A stretch of 43,776 nucleotides of DNA from Rhodocyclaceae bacterium (GCA_018262775.1 JADFDU010000019.1:1-43776); one strand, 5' to 3'. Positions 8,118 to 17,352 are shown, counted from the first letter of the stretch. Numbers and translations: made by a program. The notes: a model not told the origin generated them from the letters alone.

Positions 8118-9458
8118 TTATGCCCCGGCTATCGTCATGCGCTCGACAAGGATGGAGCCGACCTGCTTGGAGCCGCGCACCAGCACGTCGTTGCCGACGG
8201 CGACGATGCCGCGCAGCATCTCCTTCAAGTTGCCGGCGATGGTAATCTCCTGCACGGGATGGCGGATCTCGCCATTTTCAACCCAGTAGCCCGACGCGCC
8301 GCGCGAATAGTCGCCCGTGACGTAATTGACGCCCTGGCCGAGCAGTTCAGTGACCAGCAGGCCGCGGCCCATCAGGGCGGCGAGGCCGACGAGATCGCGC
8401 TTGCCGGGGCGCACGATCAGGTTGTGCGAGCCGCCGGCATTGCCCGTGGTCTGCATGCCCAGTTTGCGTGCCGAGTAGGTCGACAGAAAATACCCTTTCA
8501 GGACACCCGCCTCGACCACCTCGCGGTCGTGCGTGGCGACCCCGTCGTCGTCGAAGGGGCTGCTCGCCAATGCGCGCGGCAGGTGCGGACGCTCGCTGAT
8601 GTGCACCTGCGGCGAAAACACCTGCGTGCCCAGGCTGTCGAGCAGGAAGGAGGATTTGCGGTAGAGGCTGCCGCCCGACACGGCATAAACGAAATTGCCG
8701 ATCAGCGCCGCCGCCAGCGGCGCCTCGAAGAGCACGGGCACTTCGCAGGTGGCGATCTTGCGCGCGCCCAGGCGCGAGAGGGCGCGGCGCGCGGCGTATT
8801 CGCCGACCACCTCGGCTTCGGCCAGATCCGCAGCGCGGCGATGACTGCTGTACCAGTCATCGCGCTGCATCGCATTTCCCTTGCCGGCGATCACCGAGCA
8901 GGAAAGGTAATGGCGCGAGGAGGCATAGCCGCCCATGAATCCCAAGCTGTTGGCCGAGATGAAATGTGCCTGCTGGGCCGAGACGCTGGCGCCTTCCGTG
9001 TTCTTCACCAGCGGACTGACGGCGAAGGCCGCCGCTTCGCAGCGCCGGGCAACGTCGATGGCGTCTTCCACCGGCAAGGCCCAGGGGTGGTACAGATCGA
9101 GCGGCATGTCGCTGCGGGCAAGCAGTTCGGCTTCCGGCAGGCCGGCGGCCTCGTCCGGTGCGGTGAAGCGCGCGATGGAGAGCGCGGCATCGACCGTGGC
9201 ATGCAGGGCCGCGCGCGAGAAATCCGAGGTCGACGCGTAGCCACGCCGCTGGCCAAGGTAGGCCGTGACCCCCACCCCCTTGTCGCGGTTGTACTCGATG
9301 GTTTCGACTTCACCGCGGCGCACCGTCACCGACTGGCCGAACCCCTCGGATATATCAGTCTCGCAAGCGCTGGCGCCGCACGACTTGGCATAGTCGAGCA
9401 TGTCCTGCGCCATGCTGCGCAAGGTGTCCTGCAGATAACTGAATTCCTGTGAAGACAT
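8118..9458 (-). CDS. pmbA: Metalloprotease PmbA (TldE homologue)
   Basis: A 446-residue cytoplasmic protein of the TldD/PmbA family (peptidase U62). The TldD/E heterodimer degrades unfolded small peptides and matures microcin B17 and CcdA in Escherichia coli. TldD carries the metal site, and PmbA is the partner lacking a full HExxxH motif. Seen here are the N-terminal SQSVTVRRGEVETIEYNRDKGVGV-like segment, RRGYASTSDFS, the PVLFEAPLAAALIGNFVYAVSGGSLYRKSSFLLD core and GASGYWVENGEIRHPVQEITIAGNL, all standard for PmbA. Full length. Its start faces the darP gene, so the 37-bp gap carries divergent promoters; this pmbA-darP pairing is common in beta- and gammaproteobacteria. tldD is not in the window. 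Confidence 0.95.
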   Translation of the reverse strand: MSSQEFSYLQDTLRSMAQDMLDYAKSCGASACETDISEGFGQSVTVRRGEVETIEYNRDKGVGVTAYLGQRRGYASTSDFSRAALHATVDAALSIARFTAPDEAAGLPEAELLARSDMPLDLYHPWALPVEDAIDVARRCEAAAFAVSPLVKNTEGASVSAQQAHFISANSLGFMGGYASSRHYLSCSVIAGKGNAMQRDDWYSSHRRAADLAEAEVVGEYAARRALSRLGARKIATCEVPVLFEAPLAAALIGNFVYAVSGGSLYRKSSFLLDSLGTQVFSPQVHISERPHLPRALASSPFDDDGVATHDREVVEAGVLKGYFLSTYSARKLGMQTTGNAGGSHNLIVRPGKRDLVGLAALMGRGLLVTELLGQGVNYVTGDYSRGASGYWVENGEIRHPVQEITIAGNLKEMLRGIVAVGNDVLVRGSKQVGSILVERMTIAGA

Positions 9459-9480
9459 CGTGAGAGTAGGGGGGCAAAGA

Positions 9481-9486
9481 TATAAT
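9481..9486 (+). promoter_or_regulatory. Possible -10 box for darP-mog
   Basis: A perfect TATAAT lies 9 bp before the darP ATG in the short divergent gap with pmbA. No good -35 is seen 16-18 bp upstream, and the spacing to the ATG would give an almost leaderless mRNA. The call is therefore weak. Confidence 0.25.
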
Positions 9487-9495
9487 CATACCAAG

Positions 9496-10023
9496 ATGAA
9501 GCATCTTGAAGACCTGGATCACGACAACGCGTCCGATCGACCTAGCAAGTCACAGCGCAAGCGCGACATGCACGCCCTGCAGGAGATGGGGGCGGCGCTG
9601 GTCGAACTCTCGCCGGAACGTCTCGATCGCATCGATATGCCTGAGGCACTGCGCAGGGCGCTCGGTGAGGCGCAGCGCCTCACCCGGCATGAGGCCCGCC
9701 GGCGGCAAATGCAATACATCGGCCGCCTGATGCGCGATGCCGACCCGGCACCGATCCGCGCGGCGCTGGATGCCGTCGCTGGCGCCTCCGCCATCGAAAC
9801 CGCCCGCCAGCACCGCCTCGAAAGACTGCGCCAGCGGCTGCTGGAGGATGAGTCGGTATTGACGGAAATCGGCACGGCACACCTTGGTGCCGACATCACG
9901 CGCCTCAAACAACTGCGCCGCGGTGCCCTGCATGAACGCGAGGCAGGCAAGCCGCCGAAAAATTATCGCGAGCTGTTCCGTGCGCTAAGGGATCTAGAGG
10001 GAAGGGAACTGAAGAATGAATGA
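9496..10023 (+). CDS. darP: Ribosome-associated protein DarP (YjgA, DUF615)
   Basis: A 175-residue basic, mostly helical protein of the DUF615/YjgA family. The Escherichia coli homologue associates with late 50S subunit precursors and promotes peptidyl transferase centre maturation. Diagnostic segments are PSKSQRKRDMHALQEMG, RRQMQYIGRLMRDADP and LRRGALHEREAGKPPKNYRELFRALR near the C-terminus. The start at ATG 9496 gives MKHLEDLDHDN; a longer frame from 9460 would run through the promoter region and lacks family similarity. The 3' end overlaps mog by 8 bp, so the two genes are co-transcribed. Confidence 0.93.
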   Translation: MKHLEDLDHDNASDRPSKSQRKRDMHALQEMGAALVELSPERLDRIDMPEALRRALGEAQRLTRHEARRRQMQYIGRLMRDADPAPIRAALDAVAGASAIETARQHRLERLRQRLLEDESVLTEIGTAHLGADITRLKQLRRGALHEREAGKPPKNYRELFRALRDLEGRELKNE

Positions 10024-10570
10024 TGAGCTGTTGATCGGCCTCGTGTCAATCTCCGACCGCGCCGCCAGCGGGGTCTACGAGGATCAGGGCATTCCTGCCC
10101 TGCGCGAGTGGTTTGCCGCGGCGATGGCCTCGCCCTGGCGCATGGAAAACCGGCTTATCCCCGACGAGCAGGGGCAGATCGAAAAAACGCTCATCGAACT
10201 GGCCGACGACGTCGGCTGCCACCTCATCATGACCACCGGCGGCACCGGCCCGGCGCCGCGCGACGTGACGCCGGAAGCCACTCTTGCCGTGGCACACAAG
10301 GTGCTGCCGGGCTTCGGCGAACAGATGCGTCTGGTGAGTCTGAAGTACGTGCCCACCGCCATCCTCTCGCGTCAGGTCGGCGTGGTGCGGGGAAGCGCGC
10401 TGATCCTCAACCTGCCGGGGCAACCCAAGGCGATCAAGGAAACCCTCGATGGCATCTTCGCCGCCGTGCCCTATTGCATCGACCTTATCGGCGGGCCGTA
10501 CATCGAGACGAACGAAGCGGTGATCAAGGCTTTCCGGCCGAAGTCGGCGCTGCGGCAGAAGTCGGGCTGA
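10016..10570 (+). CDS. mog: Molybdopterin adenylyltransferase (MogA)
   Basis: A 184-residue MoCF-fold enzyme that adenylylates molybdopterin before metal insertion by MoeA, in molybdenum cofactor synthesis. It has the SISDRAASGVYEDQGIPAL N-terminus, TTGGTGPAPRDVTPEAT (the conserved substrate-binding GGTG/DxTPE motif), and LNLPGQPKAIKETLDGIF. Its length matches MogA, about 195 residues, rather than MoaB or MoeA. Its start overlaps the end of darP. No other molybdenum cofactor gene is present nearby, so the linkage is to darP only. Confidence 0.95.
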   Translation: MNDELLIGLVSISDRAASGVYEDQGIPALREWFAAAMASPWRMENRLIPDEQGQIEKTLIELADDVGCHLIMTTGGTGPAPRDVTPEATLAVAHKVLPGFGEQMRLVSLKYVPTAILSRQVGVVRGSALILNLPGQPKAIKETLDGIFAAVPYCIDLIGGPYIETNEAVIKAFRPKSALRQKSG

Positions 10571-10578
10571 AGCCCGAA

Positions 10579-12063
10579 CTACACAGGCGGGGCGACGCGG
10601 TAGAGGCCAAGGTCGAAGTCGACCCCGGATTCGAGCTGCTCGACCGGGTCGAGCCGGGCCGAGCGGCCCTGCCAGGCAAACACCAGCGGGATCGCCGGCT
10701 CGAAGGCGGCGCTGGGCAGGATCACCCGCACCGTATCGCCGCTGTGCAAGGTGTCGAGGAGGATGGCATTGCAGTCCATGCCGCCCAGATCGCCGACGAC
10801 GGCCTGCGGCAATTTCGACAAGGTTTCAATGCCGACCGATCCCTGCGTCGGCGATTCTCGGCTGAAGCGGCGGATGACGCCGATTAGCCAGTTGCTGCCG
10901 CCTTCCGGCTGCATGCCGAGCAGGGCGCCGATGCGCACCCAGTCGTTGGCACCGAGCGGCATCTGCGCGCCCATGCCGCCCAGGCTGACATCGTCGACGA
11001 CCCAGGCTTCGCTTTCCTCGCCACCCTGATTGGACAGGCGGGCATGAATGGTCGCCAGTCCATTCACGGCCGTCAGCCGCGACTTGACGCGATGGCGGTC
11101 ATGCGAACGCATCGGCGGCTTCGGCGCCCAGTACAAGGCCAGATGCTTCAGCACAGGCAGAATGATGCGCGCCGAATACTGTGCGCCCAGGTTCACGTCC
11201 GCCGGCACCTCGCCGCCTTCCACCCGCCGCAGCAGGGTTTCCAGCCTGGCCAGCGCGGCCCCGGCATTGAAAAAACGCAGACCGGGCGCGACTTGCGGTA
11301 GAACGGCAAGCCGCTTCGGTGGCGCCGGTTTGTCGGCATCCACCCAATACACATTGTCCGGGCGCACTTCGGCGGTAAACACGAACTGCGGCAGGAAATA
11401 GGCAATGAAGCGCTCGGCGATTTCAATTTCCAGCGGCAACAGGCTGTCCATGCTGGAAGCCTGGAAGACCAGTGCCTTGAGGTATTCCAGTTCCACCGTG
11501 GTCTCGCCCGGCACGGCGGGATAGGGCTTGAGCGACTGGCGGGAACACTTGGCCTGTTCGGCCAGCAGATAGGCGTGGCCCATGCGCTGCCAGAGTTCCG
11601 CGTTGATCGGGCCGTAGCGGAACTGATCCCATTTCAACTGCGAGGAGAAGGCGCGCAGCATGCGGACAACCAGCAGCGGCACTTCAGATTTGACGGTCTC
11701 GCTGCCTTTTTCCTGCGCCGCGTAGCGCGCCAGGCAGTGACCATAGGCGCTGGCCAACTGCGCCCAGAAGTCATGGTTGGTTTGCCACAGCTTGTATTCC
11801 TGCTGGCGACCGAGCCGCGGCGAGGTCAGGTAGTCGCGTCCCAGCTTGCGCGCATGCTGTTGCGCTGCTTCATCGAGCTGGAAAACCAGGGCAAGCCGTT
11901 CGGAGAGCTTGAGTATCTCGTCGGTGGCAACGGATTCCAGCCAGCCGGAAACCTCGTCAAGAGCAGACGCGGCCTCGCGCCCCGATAGTTCGCCGAGGAC
12001 GCGTCTGGCCTCTTTCGCATCGGCGAGAGGATGACCGGATTTCGCGGAAAAAATGCCAAGCAT
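10579..12063 (-). CDS. PilZ-domain protein with large N-terminal region
   Basis: A 494-residue protein of no known name. The first 330 or so residues are helical, rich in Leu/Ala/Trp, and match nothing I recognise. The C-terminal part has a PilZ-like cyclic-di-GMP site: RVKSR (the RxxxR element) followed by VDDVSLGGMGA (the [D/N]xSxxGG element), then VRIGALLG and VGVIRRF-like strands. By family knowledge PilZ proteins bind cyclic-di-GMP to control surface or motility functions; the output here is unknown. There are no membrane helices or signal peptide. I chose ATG 12063 (MLGIFSAKSGHPLAD) because the preceding 28 codons of open frame look untranslated. It follows the leucyl aminopeptidase gene at 147 bp. 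Confidence 0.75.
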   Translation of the reverse strand: MLGIFSAKSGHPLADAKEARRVLGELSGREAASALDEVSGWLESVATDEILKLSERLALVFQLDEAAQQHARKLGRDYLTSPRLGRQQEYKLWQTNHDFWAQLASAYGHCLARYAAQEKGSETVKSEVPLLVVRMLRAFSSQLKWDQFRYGPINAELWQRMGHAYLLAEQAKCSRQSLKPYPAVPGETTVELEYLKALVFQASSMDSLLPLEIEIAERFIAYFLPQFVFTAEVRPDNVYWVDADKPAPPKRLAVLPQVAPGLRFFNAGAALARLETLLRRVEGGEVPADVNLGAQYSARIILPVLKHLALYWAPKPPMRSHDRHRVKSRLTAVNGLATIHARLSNQGGEESEAWVVDDVSLGGMGAQMPLGANDWVRIGALLGMQPEGGSNWLIGVIRRFSRESPTQGSVGIETLSKLPQAVVGDLGGMDCNAILLDTLHSGDTVRVILPSAAFEPAIPLVFAWQGRSARLDPVEQLESGVDFDLGLYRVAPPV

Positions 12064-12210
12064 GCTGTAACCCGTGTCAGGAGTTGCGAATGGAACGCAG
12101 CGAGGTACCGACCTTCTTGCCGCCATTCCGGGTGTTTCGTGAATCAAGAATAGCGTAAGCCGCCGCCAAAGTCACTCGCAGGAGCGCCTCCATCCCACGG
12201 AAAGCACAGG

Positions 12211-13782
12211 CTATTTTGCCGCTCGTCGGCGTGGTGCAGGCAACGCGGCATGCGCGGCAAGCCACTGCTCGAAGAACTCCACCCCCCAGGCCACGCCGAA
12301 TCCGGTGAGATCGGTGCCGACGGCGCCCAGTCCGCTGCTGCAGCTCGAGGCCGACAGGTCCATGTGCACCCAGGGCGCCTCATGGGTGAAGCGCTTGAGG
12401 AAGCGCGCGGCGAGAATATGATCGGCTTCGCCATCGAGGGTGCACTGCTTGATGTCAGCCACCTTGCTCTCGAGGCCGGCCTCGTAGTCGGCGTCGAGCG
12501 GAAAGACGCAGACGCGCTCGCCGCTGGCTTCGCCCGCCGCCACGGCTAGCCGCGCCAGTTCGGCAGTGGTGACGAAGACGCCGGAATAGCGGCTGCCCAG
12601 CGCATAACCCATGCTGCCGGTGAGCGTGGCAAAGTCGATGACGAGGTCCGGCTTGCCGCCTGTCTTGCCGCCTGTCTTGCCGCCTGTCTTGCCGCCTGTC
12701 TTGCCGCCTGTTTTGTCGGTGCCGCGCGTCGCCAGGGTCAGCGCATCGGCCAGCACCATGCGCCCTTCGGCATCGGTATGCATCACCTCGATGGTGGTGC
12801 CGTCCAGCGCAGTGACGATATCGTTCTGCTTATAGGCTCCGGGTGATAGATGGTTCTGCGCGATCGGTAGCCAGGCATCGATGGACAAAGGCATGTTGCG
12901 CCCGATGAGGGCCTGCATGAGGCCGAGCACCACGGCGGAGCCGTTCATGTCCTCGTGCATGCCGGCCATGTATTTGGCCGGCTTGAGATTGTGGCCGCCG
13001 GTGTCGAAACAGATGCCCTTGCCAACCAGGGCCACCTTGCCCTGCGGCTTCTTCGGCCGCCAGGAAAGATGCACGATGGCGGCATCTTCCGGCGCACTGC
13101 CCTGCGCCACGGCGACAAAGGCGCCCGCGCCCAGCCGGCGCAGGCGGCGCATGTCGTATTCCTCGAATTGCCAGTGCCGGCTACGCGCCATCTGGCGCAG
13201 GCGCTGGCGATACATGGCCGGCGTCAATTCGTTGGGTGGCATGGCCGTCAATGAGCGCGCAAGGGTATTCGCCTCGGCCACCGTAGCGATCTCGGCAAAA
13301 GCAGCGGCGTCGCGCGCGCCGTGGAGACGGATGTGCATCAGCGGTCTCGGCTCGGGCTTCTTGCGGCGCGTCGGCAGGCGCGCGCCGTTGAGCCAGGCCA
13401 CGTAGAGCGCCTCGCGGGCATTCTCCTTGCGCACCTCGGCGCTGCCAAACATGGCCAGCAGCAGCTCCCTTGGCTGTTCTTCCAGGAGGGGCGTCATCGC
13501 CCGGCGCAACACGCTTTGCCGCTCGAAGGCACTCTTGCCGGCATCCAGCATGACGAAGCAGCACAGGCCGCCGCCGGCGAGGCTGACGCTCACTGGCGTC
13601 TTGGCCAGATCTTCCACCTTCATGTCGCGGCGCTTGAGGGCGGCGCGCAACCGATCCAGCGCCGGCACCTCGCGCAGGCCGTCGAGTTTTTTTGCGAAGG
13701 GCAGCACCAGCACGGCGTGGGTCGCCTGTTCGAGCGCCGCCGCGCCAAGTACTGCAGGGGATTGCGTCAGTTTGGCCAGCAT
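12211..13782 (-). CDS. Leucyl aminopeptidase family protein (M17) with a (KTGG)n insertion
   Basis: A 523-residue cytosolic metallopeptidase that removes N-terminal residues from peptides. The two-metal site is intact: VGKGICFDTGG (Lys and Asp ligands), MHEDMNGS (Asp) and HTDAEGRMVLADAL (Asp, Glu, catalytic Arg), followed by VIDFATLTGS. The N-terminal domain is divergent from PepA, as in the shorter PepB-like and proteobacterial paralogue groups, so I do not assign pepA. Between the LADAL motif and PDLVIDFATLTG there is an inserted loop with five KTGG units, encoded by a 12-bp tandem repeat. The family normally has a short linker here. The start at ATG 13782 has AGGAAGG 6 nt upstream. It is divergent from thyA. 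Confidence 0.9.
   Translation of the reverse strand: MLAKLTQSPAVLGAAALEQATHAVLVLPFAKKLDGLREVPALDRLRAALKRRDMKVEDLAKTPVSVSLAGGGLCCFVMLDAGKSAFERQSVLRRAMTPLLEEQPRELLLAMFGSAEVRKENAREALYVAWLNGARLPTRRKKPEPRPLMHIRLHGARDAAAFAEIATVAEANTLARSLTAMPPNELTPAMYRQRLRQMARSRHWQFEEYDMRRLRRLGAGAFVAVAQGSAPEDAAIVHLSWRPKKPQGKVALVGKGICFDTGGHNLKPAKYMAGMHEDMNGSAVVLGLMQALIGRNMPLSIDAWLPIAQNHLSPGAYKQNDIVTALDGTTIEVMHTDAEGRMVLADALTLATRGTDKTGGKTGGKTGGKTGGKTGGKPDLVIDFATLTGSMGYALGSRYSGVFVTTAELARLAVAAGEASGERVCVFPLDADYEAGLESKVADIKQCTLDGEADHILAARFLKRFTHEAPWVHMDLSASSCSSGLGAVGTDLTGFGVAWGVEFFEQWLAAHAALPAPRRRAAK
12653..12712 (-). repeat. 12-bp coding tandem repeat, five units, in the aminopeptidase gene
   Basis: The plus-strand unit TTGCCGCCTGTC repeats four times exactly and a fifth time with one change at the last base (12653, 12665, 12677, 12689, 12701). 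The sixth position is degenerate. On the minus strand it encodes Lys-Thr-Gly-Gly units. Because the unit is 12 bp, copy-number change keeps the frame. Confidence 0.95.
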
Positions 13783-13840
13783 CTTCGCCTTCCTATAGAA
13801 TCAGCACTGATTATATCCTCCGACCTGGCGGCACCCTTTC

Positions 13841-14635
13841 ATGCAGCAATACCTTGACCTGATGCGCCATGTGCTGGGGCACGGGCATGCGAAAAGCGAC
13901 CGCACCGGCACCGGCACGCTGTCTGTCTTCGGCTGGCAGATGCGCTTCGACCTGGCACAGGGCTTTCCGCTGCTCACCACCAAGAAGTTGCATACCAAGT
14001 CCATCATCCACGAACTGCTGTGGTTCCTGAAGGGTGACACCAACATCCGCTACCTGAAGGAGAACGGCGTCTCCATCTGGGACGACTGGGCCGACACCAA
14101 CGGCGACCTCGGCCCGGTATACGGCTACCAGTGGCGCTCCTGGCACGCACCTGACGGCCGCGTCATCGATCAGATCACGCAGCTGGTCGAAGGCCTGAAG
14201 AATAATCCGGACTCGCGCCGGCACATCGTCAGCGCCTGGAACCCGGCCGACATCGAGCGCATGAAGCTGCCGCCCTGCCACGCCCTGTTCCAGTTCTATG
14301 TCAATGACGGAAAACTGTCGTGCCAGCTCTATCAGCGCAGCGCTGACATCTTCCTCGGCGTGCCTTTCAACATCGCTTCCTACGCCGTGCTCACTCTGAT
14401 GCTGGCGCAGGTGTGCGGCTACCAGCCGGGCGATTTTGTGCACACCCTGGGCGACGCCCATCTCTACACCAACCACCTCGAACAGGCGCGCCTGCAGCTG
14501 TCGCGCGTGCCGCGTGCCCTGCCGCAACTGCGCATCAACCCCGAGGTGCGCGACCTCTACGCCTTTCGCTTCGAGGATTTCAGCCTCGAAGGCTACGATC
14601 CGCATCCACACATCGCCGCGCCGGTCGCAGTATGA
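13841..14635 (+). CDS. thyA: Thymidylate synthase
   Basis: 264 residues, the exact length of Escherichia coli ThyA. It converts dUMP and 5,10-methylene-THF to dTMP and dihydrofolate. Visible motifs are [20 protein letters not shown], the phosphate-binding and catalytic [12 protein letters not shown] with the nucleophilic Cys, [19 protein letters not shown], and [12 protein letters not shown]. dcd (dUMP supply) and folA (dihydrofolate recycling) lie in the same window but in separate transcripts. The start at ATG 13841 gives [12 protein letters not shown]. It lies 13 bp before glk, so the two are likely co-transcribed. Confidence 0.98.
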   Translation: MQQYLDLMRHVLGHGHAKSDRTGTGTLSVFGWQMRFDLAQGFPLLTTKKLHTKSIIHELLWFLKGDTNIRYLKENGVSIWDDWADTNGDLGPVYGYQWRSWHAPDGRVIDQITQLVEGLKNNPDSRRHIVSAWNPADIERMKLPPCHALFQFYVNDGKLSCQLYQRSADIFLGVPFNIASYAVLTLMLAQVCGYQPGDFVHTLGDAHLYTNHLEQARLQLSRVPRALPQLRINPEVRDLYAFRFEDFSLEGYDPHPHIAAPVAV

Positions 14636-14648
14636 GCGCAAGGCCGCG

Positions 14649-15611
14649 ATGATTCTCGGCGCAGACATCGGCGGCACCAAGACGTTGCTGGCGCTGGCCG
14701 ACGAGACTGGCATCGTCTGCGAGCGCCGCTACCCCAGCCGCGAATGGGATGACTTTTCCGCCTTGCTACGCGCTTTCCTCGATGCGGCCGCGCCGAGCGT
14801 ACCGATCAATGCTGCCTGTTTCGGCGTCGCCGGCCCGGTGGACGACAATCGCGCCAAGGTCACCCACCTGCCCTGGGTGGTCGACGGCAGGGCGCTCGCC
14901 GAGACATTCCGCCTGGGCAAGGCCGGAGTGGTCAACGATTTCGCGGCGGCGGCGCAAGGGGTCACAGCGCTCCCACCCGGAGATCTCGTCACGCTGCAGG
15001 AAGGACAGACGGCAACCCATGCGCCGCGGTTGCTCATCGGCGCCGGCACCGGCCTCGGCGTCGCCGCGCTGATAGCTGAAGGCGACGGCTGGCGCACGAT
15101 TGGCGGCGAAGGCGGCCACATCGGCTTCGCGCCGGCGGACGAAGAACAACTGTCCGTGTGGCGGCATCTGCTGCAGCCGGGCGGTCGCGTCACCGCGGAA
15201 AACGTCATCTCGGGGCCCGGTCTGGCGGCCATTTACGCCAGTCTGTGCAAAGTCAGTCCCCACAATACGGCGATCGCCGATCCGGCCGCGATCGCCGTTG
15301 CGGCTGCGTCGGGCAACACATTGGCCGCACGTGCCCTCGATCTGTTCATCGCCGCCTACGGCGCCTTCGCCGGCGATCTGGCCCTGCTGTTCATGGCGCG
15401 CGGCGGCGTCTATCTCGGCGGCGGCATCGCGCCGAAAATCCTGCCTCGCCTGCAGCAAGGCGGTTTCGTTCGCGCCTTCCATGAAAGAGGCGCGCATGCC
15501 GGCCTGATGCCCGGCTTCCCCATCCATGTCATCACCAACGAACGGCTCGGCCTGCTTGGCGCCCTCTCGATTGCTGCAGCGCACACCAAGACTCTTGACT
15601 CCCATCAATAA
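14649..15611 (+). CDS. glk: Glucokinase
   Basis: A 320-residue hexokinase-fold enzyme of the bacterial Glk family, phosphorylating glucose with ATP. It has GADIGGTKTLLAL (phosphate 1), FGVAGPVDDNRAKVTHLPW, VNDFAAAAQGV, IGAGTGLGVAAL and the IGGEGGHIGFAP substrate segment. The length fits Glk, and ROK zinc-motif cysteines are absent. The true start is ATG 14649 (MILGADIGGTK); longer frames run back through thyA. It opens the carbohydrate block that continues with glgC, consistent with feeding glucose released from glycogen into glycolysis. Codons near the middle contain one copy of the dispersed AAAGTCAGT motif (15249-15272). Confidence 0.95.
   Translation: MILGADIGGTKTLLALADETGIVCERRYPSREWDDFSALLRAFLDAAAPSVPINAACFGVAGPVDDNRAKVTHLPWVVDGRALAETFRLGKAGVVNDFAAAAQGVTALPPGDLVTLQEGQTATHAPRLLIGAGTGLGVAALIAEGDGWRTIGGEGGHIGFAPADEEQLSVWRHLLQPGGRVTAENVISGPGLAAIYASLCKVSPHNTAIADPAAIAVAAASGNTLAARALDLFIAAYGAFAGDLALLFMARGGVYLGGGIAPKILPRLQQGGFVRAFHERGAHAGLMPGFPIHVITNERLGLLGALSIAAAHTKTLDSHQ
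15249..15272 (+). repeat. Dispersed bipartite motif, copy 2
   Basis: A full match inside glk, sense strand, codon register AAA-GTC-AGT. Spacer CCCCACAAT. Confidence 0.75.
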
Positions 15612-15694
15612 ACAACCGCATTCCCGGCGTAAGATGTTCGCATAGCAAGAAGAAGAAAGTCGAAGTCACTGTCGTTCCTCTCAAGGAGGTTGCT

Positions 15695-15979
15695 ATGTCA
15701 TCACGCAGCACATCAGCACCGGACAAGCCAGGAAAACCGGCGGCCAAGACGACAGCCGCCAAGCGCACCGCAACCAAGACCCGACCGGCAGCAGCAAAAC
15801 CGCGGTCCAAGGCGAGCAAGGCCGGCCGCGTTTCTGCGGACGAACGCATGAGGCTCGTCGCAGAAGCCGCCTATTTCAAAGCCGAAAAACGTGCTTTCGC
15901 CGGCGGCAGCGCACTGCGCGACTGGATCGAGGCAGAGGCGGAAATCGACGCCCTGCTCAACACGCGCGACGCAAACTAG
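15695..15979 (+). CDS. DUF2934 family small protein
   Basis: A 94-residue protein. The first 45 residues are a low-complexity Lys/Ala/Pro/Thr tail like those of histone H1-like proteins. The last 45 form a DUF2934 domain: ERMRLVAEAAYFKAEKRAF, then ALRDWIEAEAEID. The domain's function is unknown. DUF2934 genes are often found beside glycogen and GH57/GH13 genes in proteobacteria, as here before glgC. A very good ribosome site (AAGGAGG) precedes the ATG. A basic tail plus this small helical domain could bind nucleic acid, but that is speculation. Confidence 0.9.
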   Translation: MSSRSTSAPDKPGKPAAKTTAAKRTATKTRPAAAKPRSKASKAGRVSADERMRLVAEAAYFKAEKRAFAGGSALRDWIEAEAEIDALLNTRDAN

Positions 15980-16032
15980 GTCACAAAGGCATCCCACATG
16001 CCGACCGCCTGGCAAATCGAAAGGGGAAATGC

Positions 16033-17352
16033 ATGCAGGACAACGATGAGGCGCTGCGTCAGGTCTACACTGCAACTCGGGGCAACCAGGGCCCCCGCTA
16101 CGTCAGCCAACTGACGCGCGACGCCTATGCGCTGATTCTGGCGGGCGGCCGCGGCAGCCGCCTGAAGCAGCTCACCGACTGGCGCTCCAAGCCGGCCGTG
16201 CCCTTCGCCGGCAAATTCCGCATCATCGACTTCACGTTGTCCAACTGCGTCAATTCCGGCATCCGCCGCATCGGCGTGGCCACGCAGTACAAGTCGCAGA
16301 GTCTGATTCATCACCTGCAGCGCGGCTGGAGTTTCCTCGACGGACGACTCAACGAGTTCATCGACCTGCTGCCGGCGCAACAGCAAATGGGAGAAGACTG
16401 GTACAAGGGCACCGCCGACGCCGTGTTCCAGAACGTTGACATGCTGCGCCGTAACCATGCGAAATACATCCTCGTCCTCTCGGGTGACCATGTCTACAAG
16501 ATGGACTATGGCCGCATGCTCGCCTTCCATGTCGCCGAACAGGCCGATTTGACCGTGGCCTGCATCGAAGTGCCGCGCGAAGAAGCCAGTGATTTCGGCA
16601 TCATCAGCGTGGGCGAGGATTGGCGCGTCACGCGTTTTACGGAGAAGCCCAGGGATCCCGAATCCGTACCGGGCAAGCCGGATCGCGCCCTGGTCAGCAT
16701 GGGCGTCTATGTCTTTAACGCCAGCTTTCTGTTCGAACAGGTGATTCGCGACCGCGATGATCCCAACTCGTCGCACGACTTCGGCAAGGATGTCCTGCCC
16801 CACATCGTGCAGCGCCATCGCGTCTTCGCCCACGACTTCGCCGAGAGCTGCATCGGCTGCGTGGAAGGCGTGCCCTATTGGCGCGACGTCGGCACGCTGG
16901 ACGCCTACTGGGAAGCCAACATGGACATCATCCACGTCACGCCGGAACTCAATCTGTATGACGAGGCCTGGCCGATCTGGACCTATCAGGAGCAGCTGCC
17001 GCCGGCCAAGTTCATCTTCGACGAAGACGAACGGCGCGGCATGGCGGTCGACGCCATGGTCTCGGGCAACTGCATCATCAGCGGCGCCGCCGTGCGCCGC
17101 TCGGTGCTTTTCTCCAGTGTGCGCGTGGAAGAGCACAGCATCGTCGAGGATTCCGTGCTCCTGCCCAAGGTGCGCATCGGCAAGGACGTCATCATCCGCC
17201 GCGCCATCATCGACAAGCGCTGCCGCATCCCCGACGGCATGCACATCGGCGTGGACCGCGGGGAAGACGCCCGCCGCTTCCATATCTCGGAAAAAGGCAT
17301 CACGCTGGTCACGCCGGAAATGCTCGGCCAGCAAGTGCACCGTTTGCGCTAA
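16033..17352 (+). CDS. glgC: Glucose-1-phosphate adenylyltransferase (ADP-glucose pyrophosphorylase)
   Basis: A 439-residue enzyme making ADP-glucose from ATP and glucose-1-phosphate, the committed step of bacterial glycogen synthesis. It shows [39 protein letters not shown] N-terminal nucleotide and activator sites (nucleotide loop GGRGSRL), [20 protein letters not shown], and the C-terminal left-handed beta-helix repeats around CIISGAAV and [10 protein letters not shown]. The length equals Escherichia coli GlgC. The ATG at 16033 is preceded by a GGGGAAA ribosome site. It is 22 bp ahead of the first GH57 gene. The family is allosterically regulated by glycolytic intermediates; the particular effectors cannot be read from sequence. 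Confidence 0.97.
   Translation: MQDNDEALRQVYTATRGNQGPRYVSQLTRDAYALILAGGRGSRLKQLTDWRSKPAVPFAGKFRIIDFTLSNCVNSGIRRIGVATQYKSQSLIHHLQRGWSFLDGRLNEFIDLLPAQQQMGEDWYKGTADAVFQNVDMLRRNHAKYILVLSGDHVYKMDYGRMLAFHVAEQADLTVACIEVPREEASDFGIISVGEDWRVTRFTEKPRDPESVPGKPDRALVSMGVYVFNASFLFEQVIRDRDDPNSSHDFGKDVLPHIVQRHRVFAHDFAESCIGCVEGVPYWRDVGTLDAYWEANMDIIHVTPELNLYDEAWPIWTYQEQLPPAKFIFDEDERRGMAVDAMVSGNCIISGAAVRRSVLFSSVRVEEHSIVEDSVLLPKVRIGKDVIIRRAIIDKRCRIPDGMHIGVDRGEDARRFHISEKGITLVTPEMLGQQVHRLR

Noticed and set aside
12168..12176. AAAGTCACT between the aminopeptidase and PilZ genes
   Set aside because: One mismatch in the first half and no ACGGCG at the right distance.
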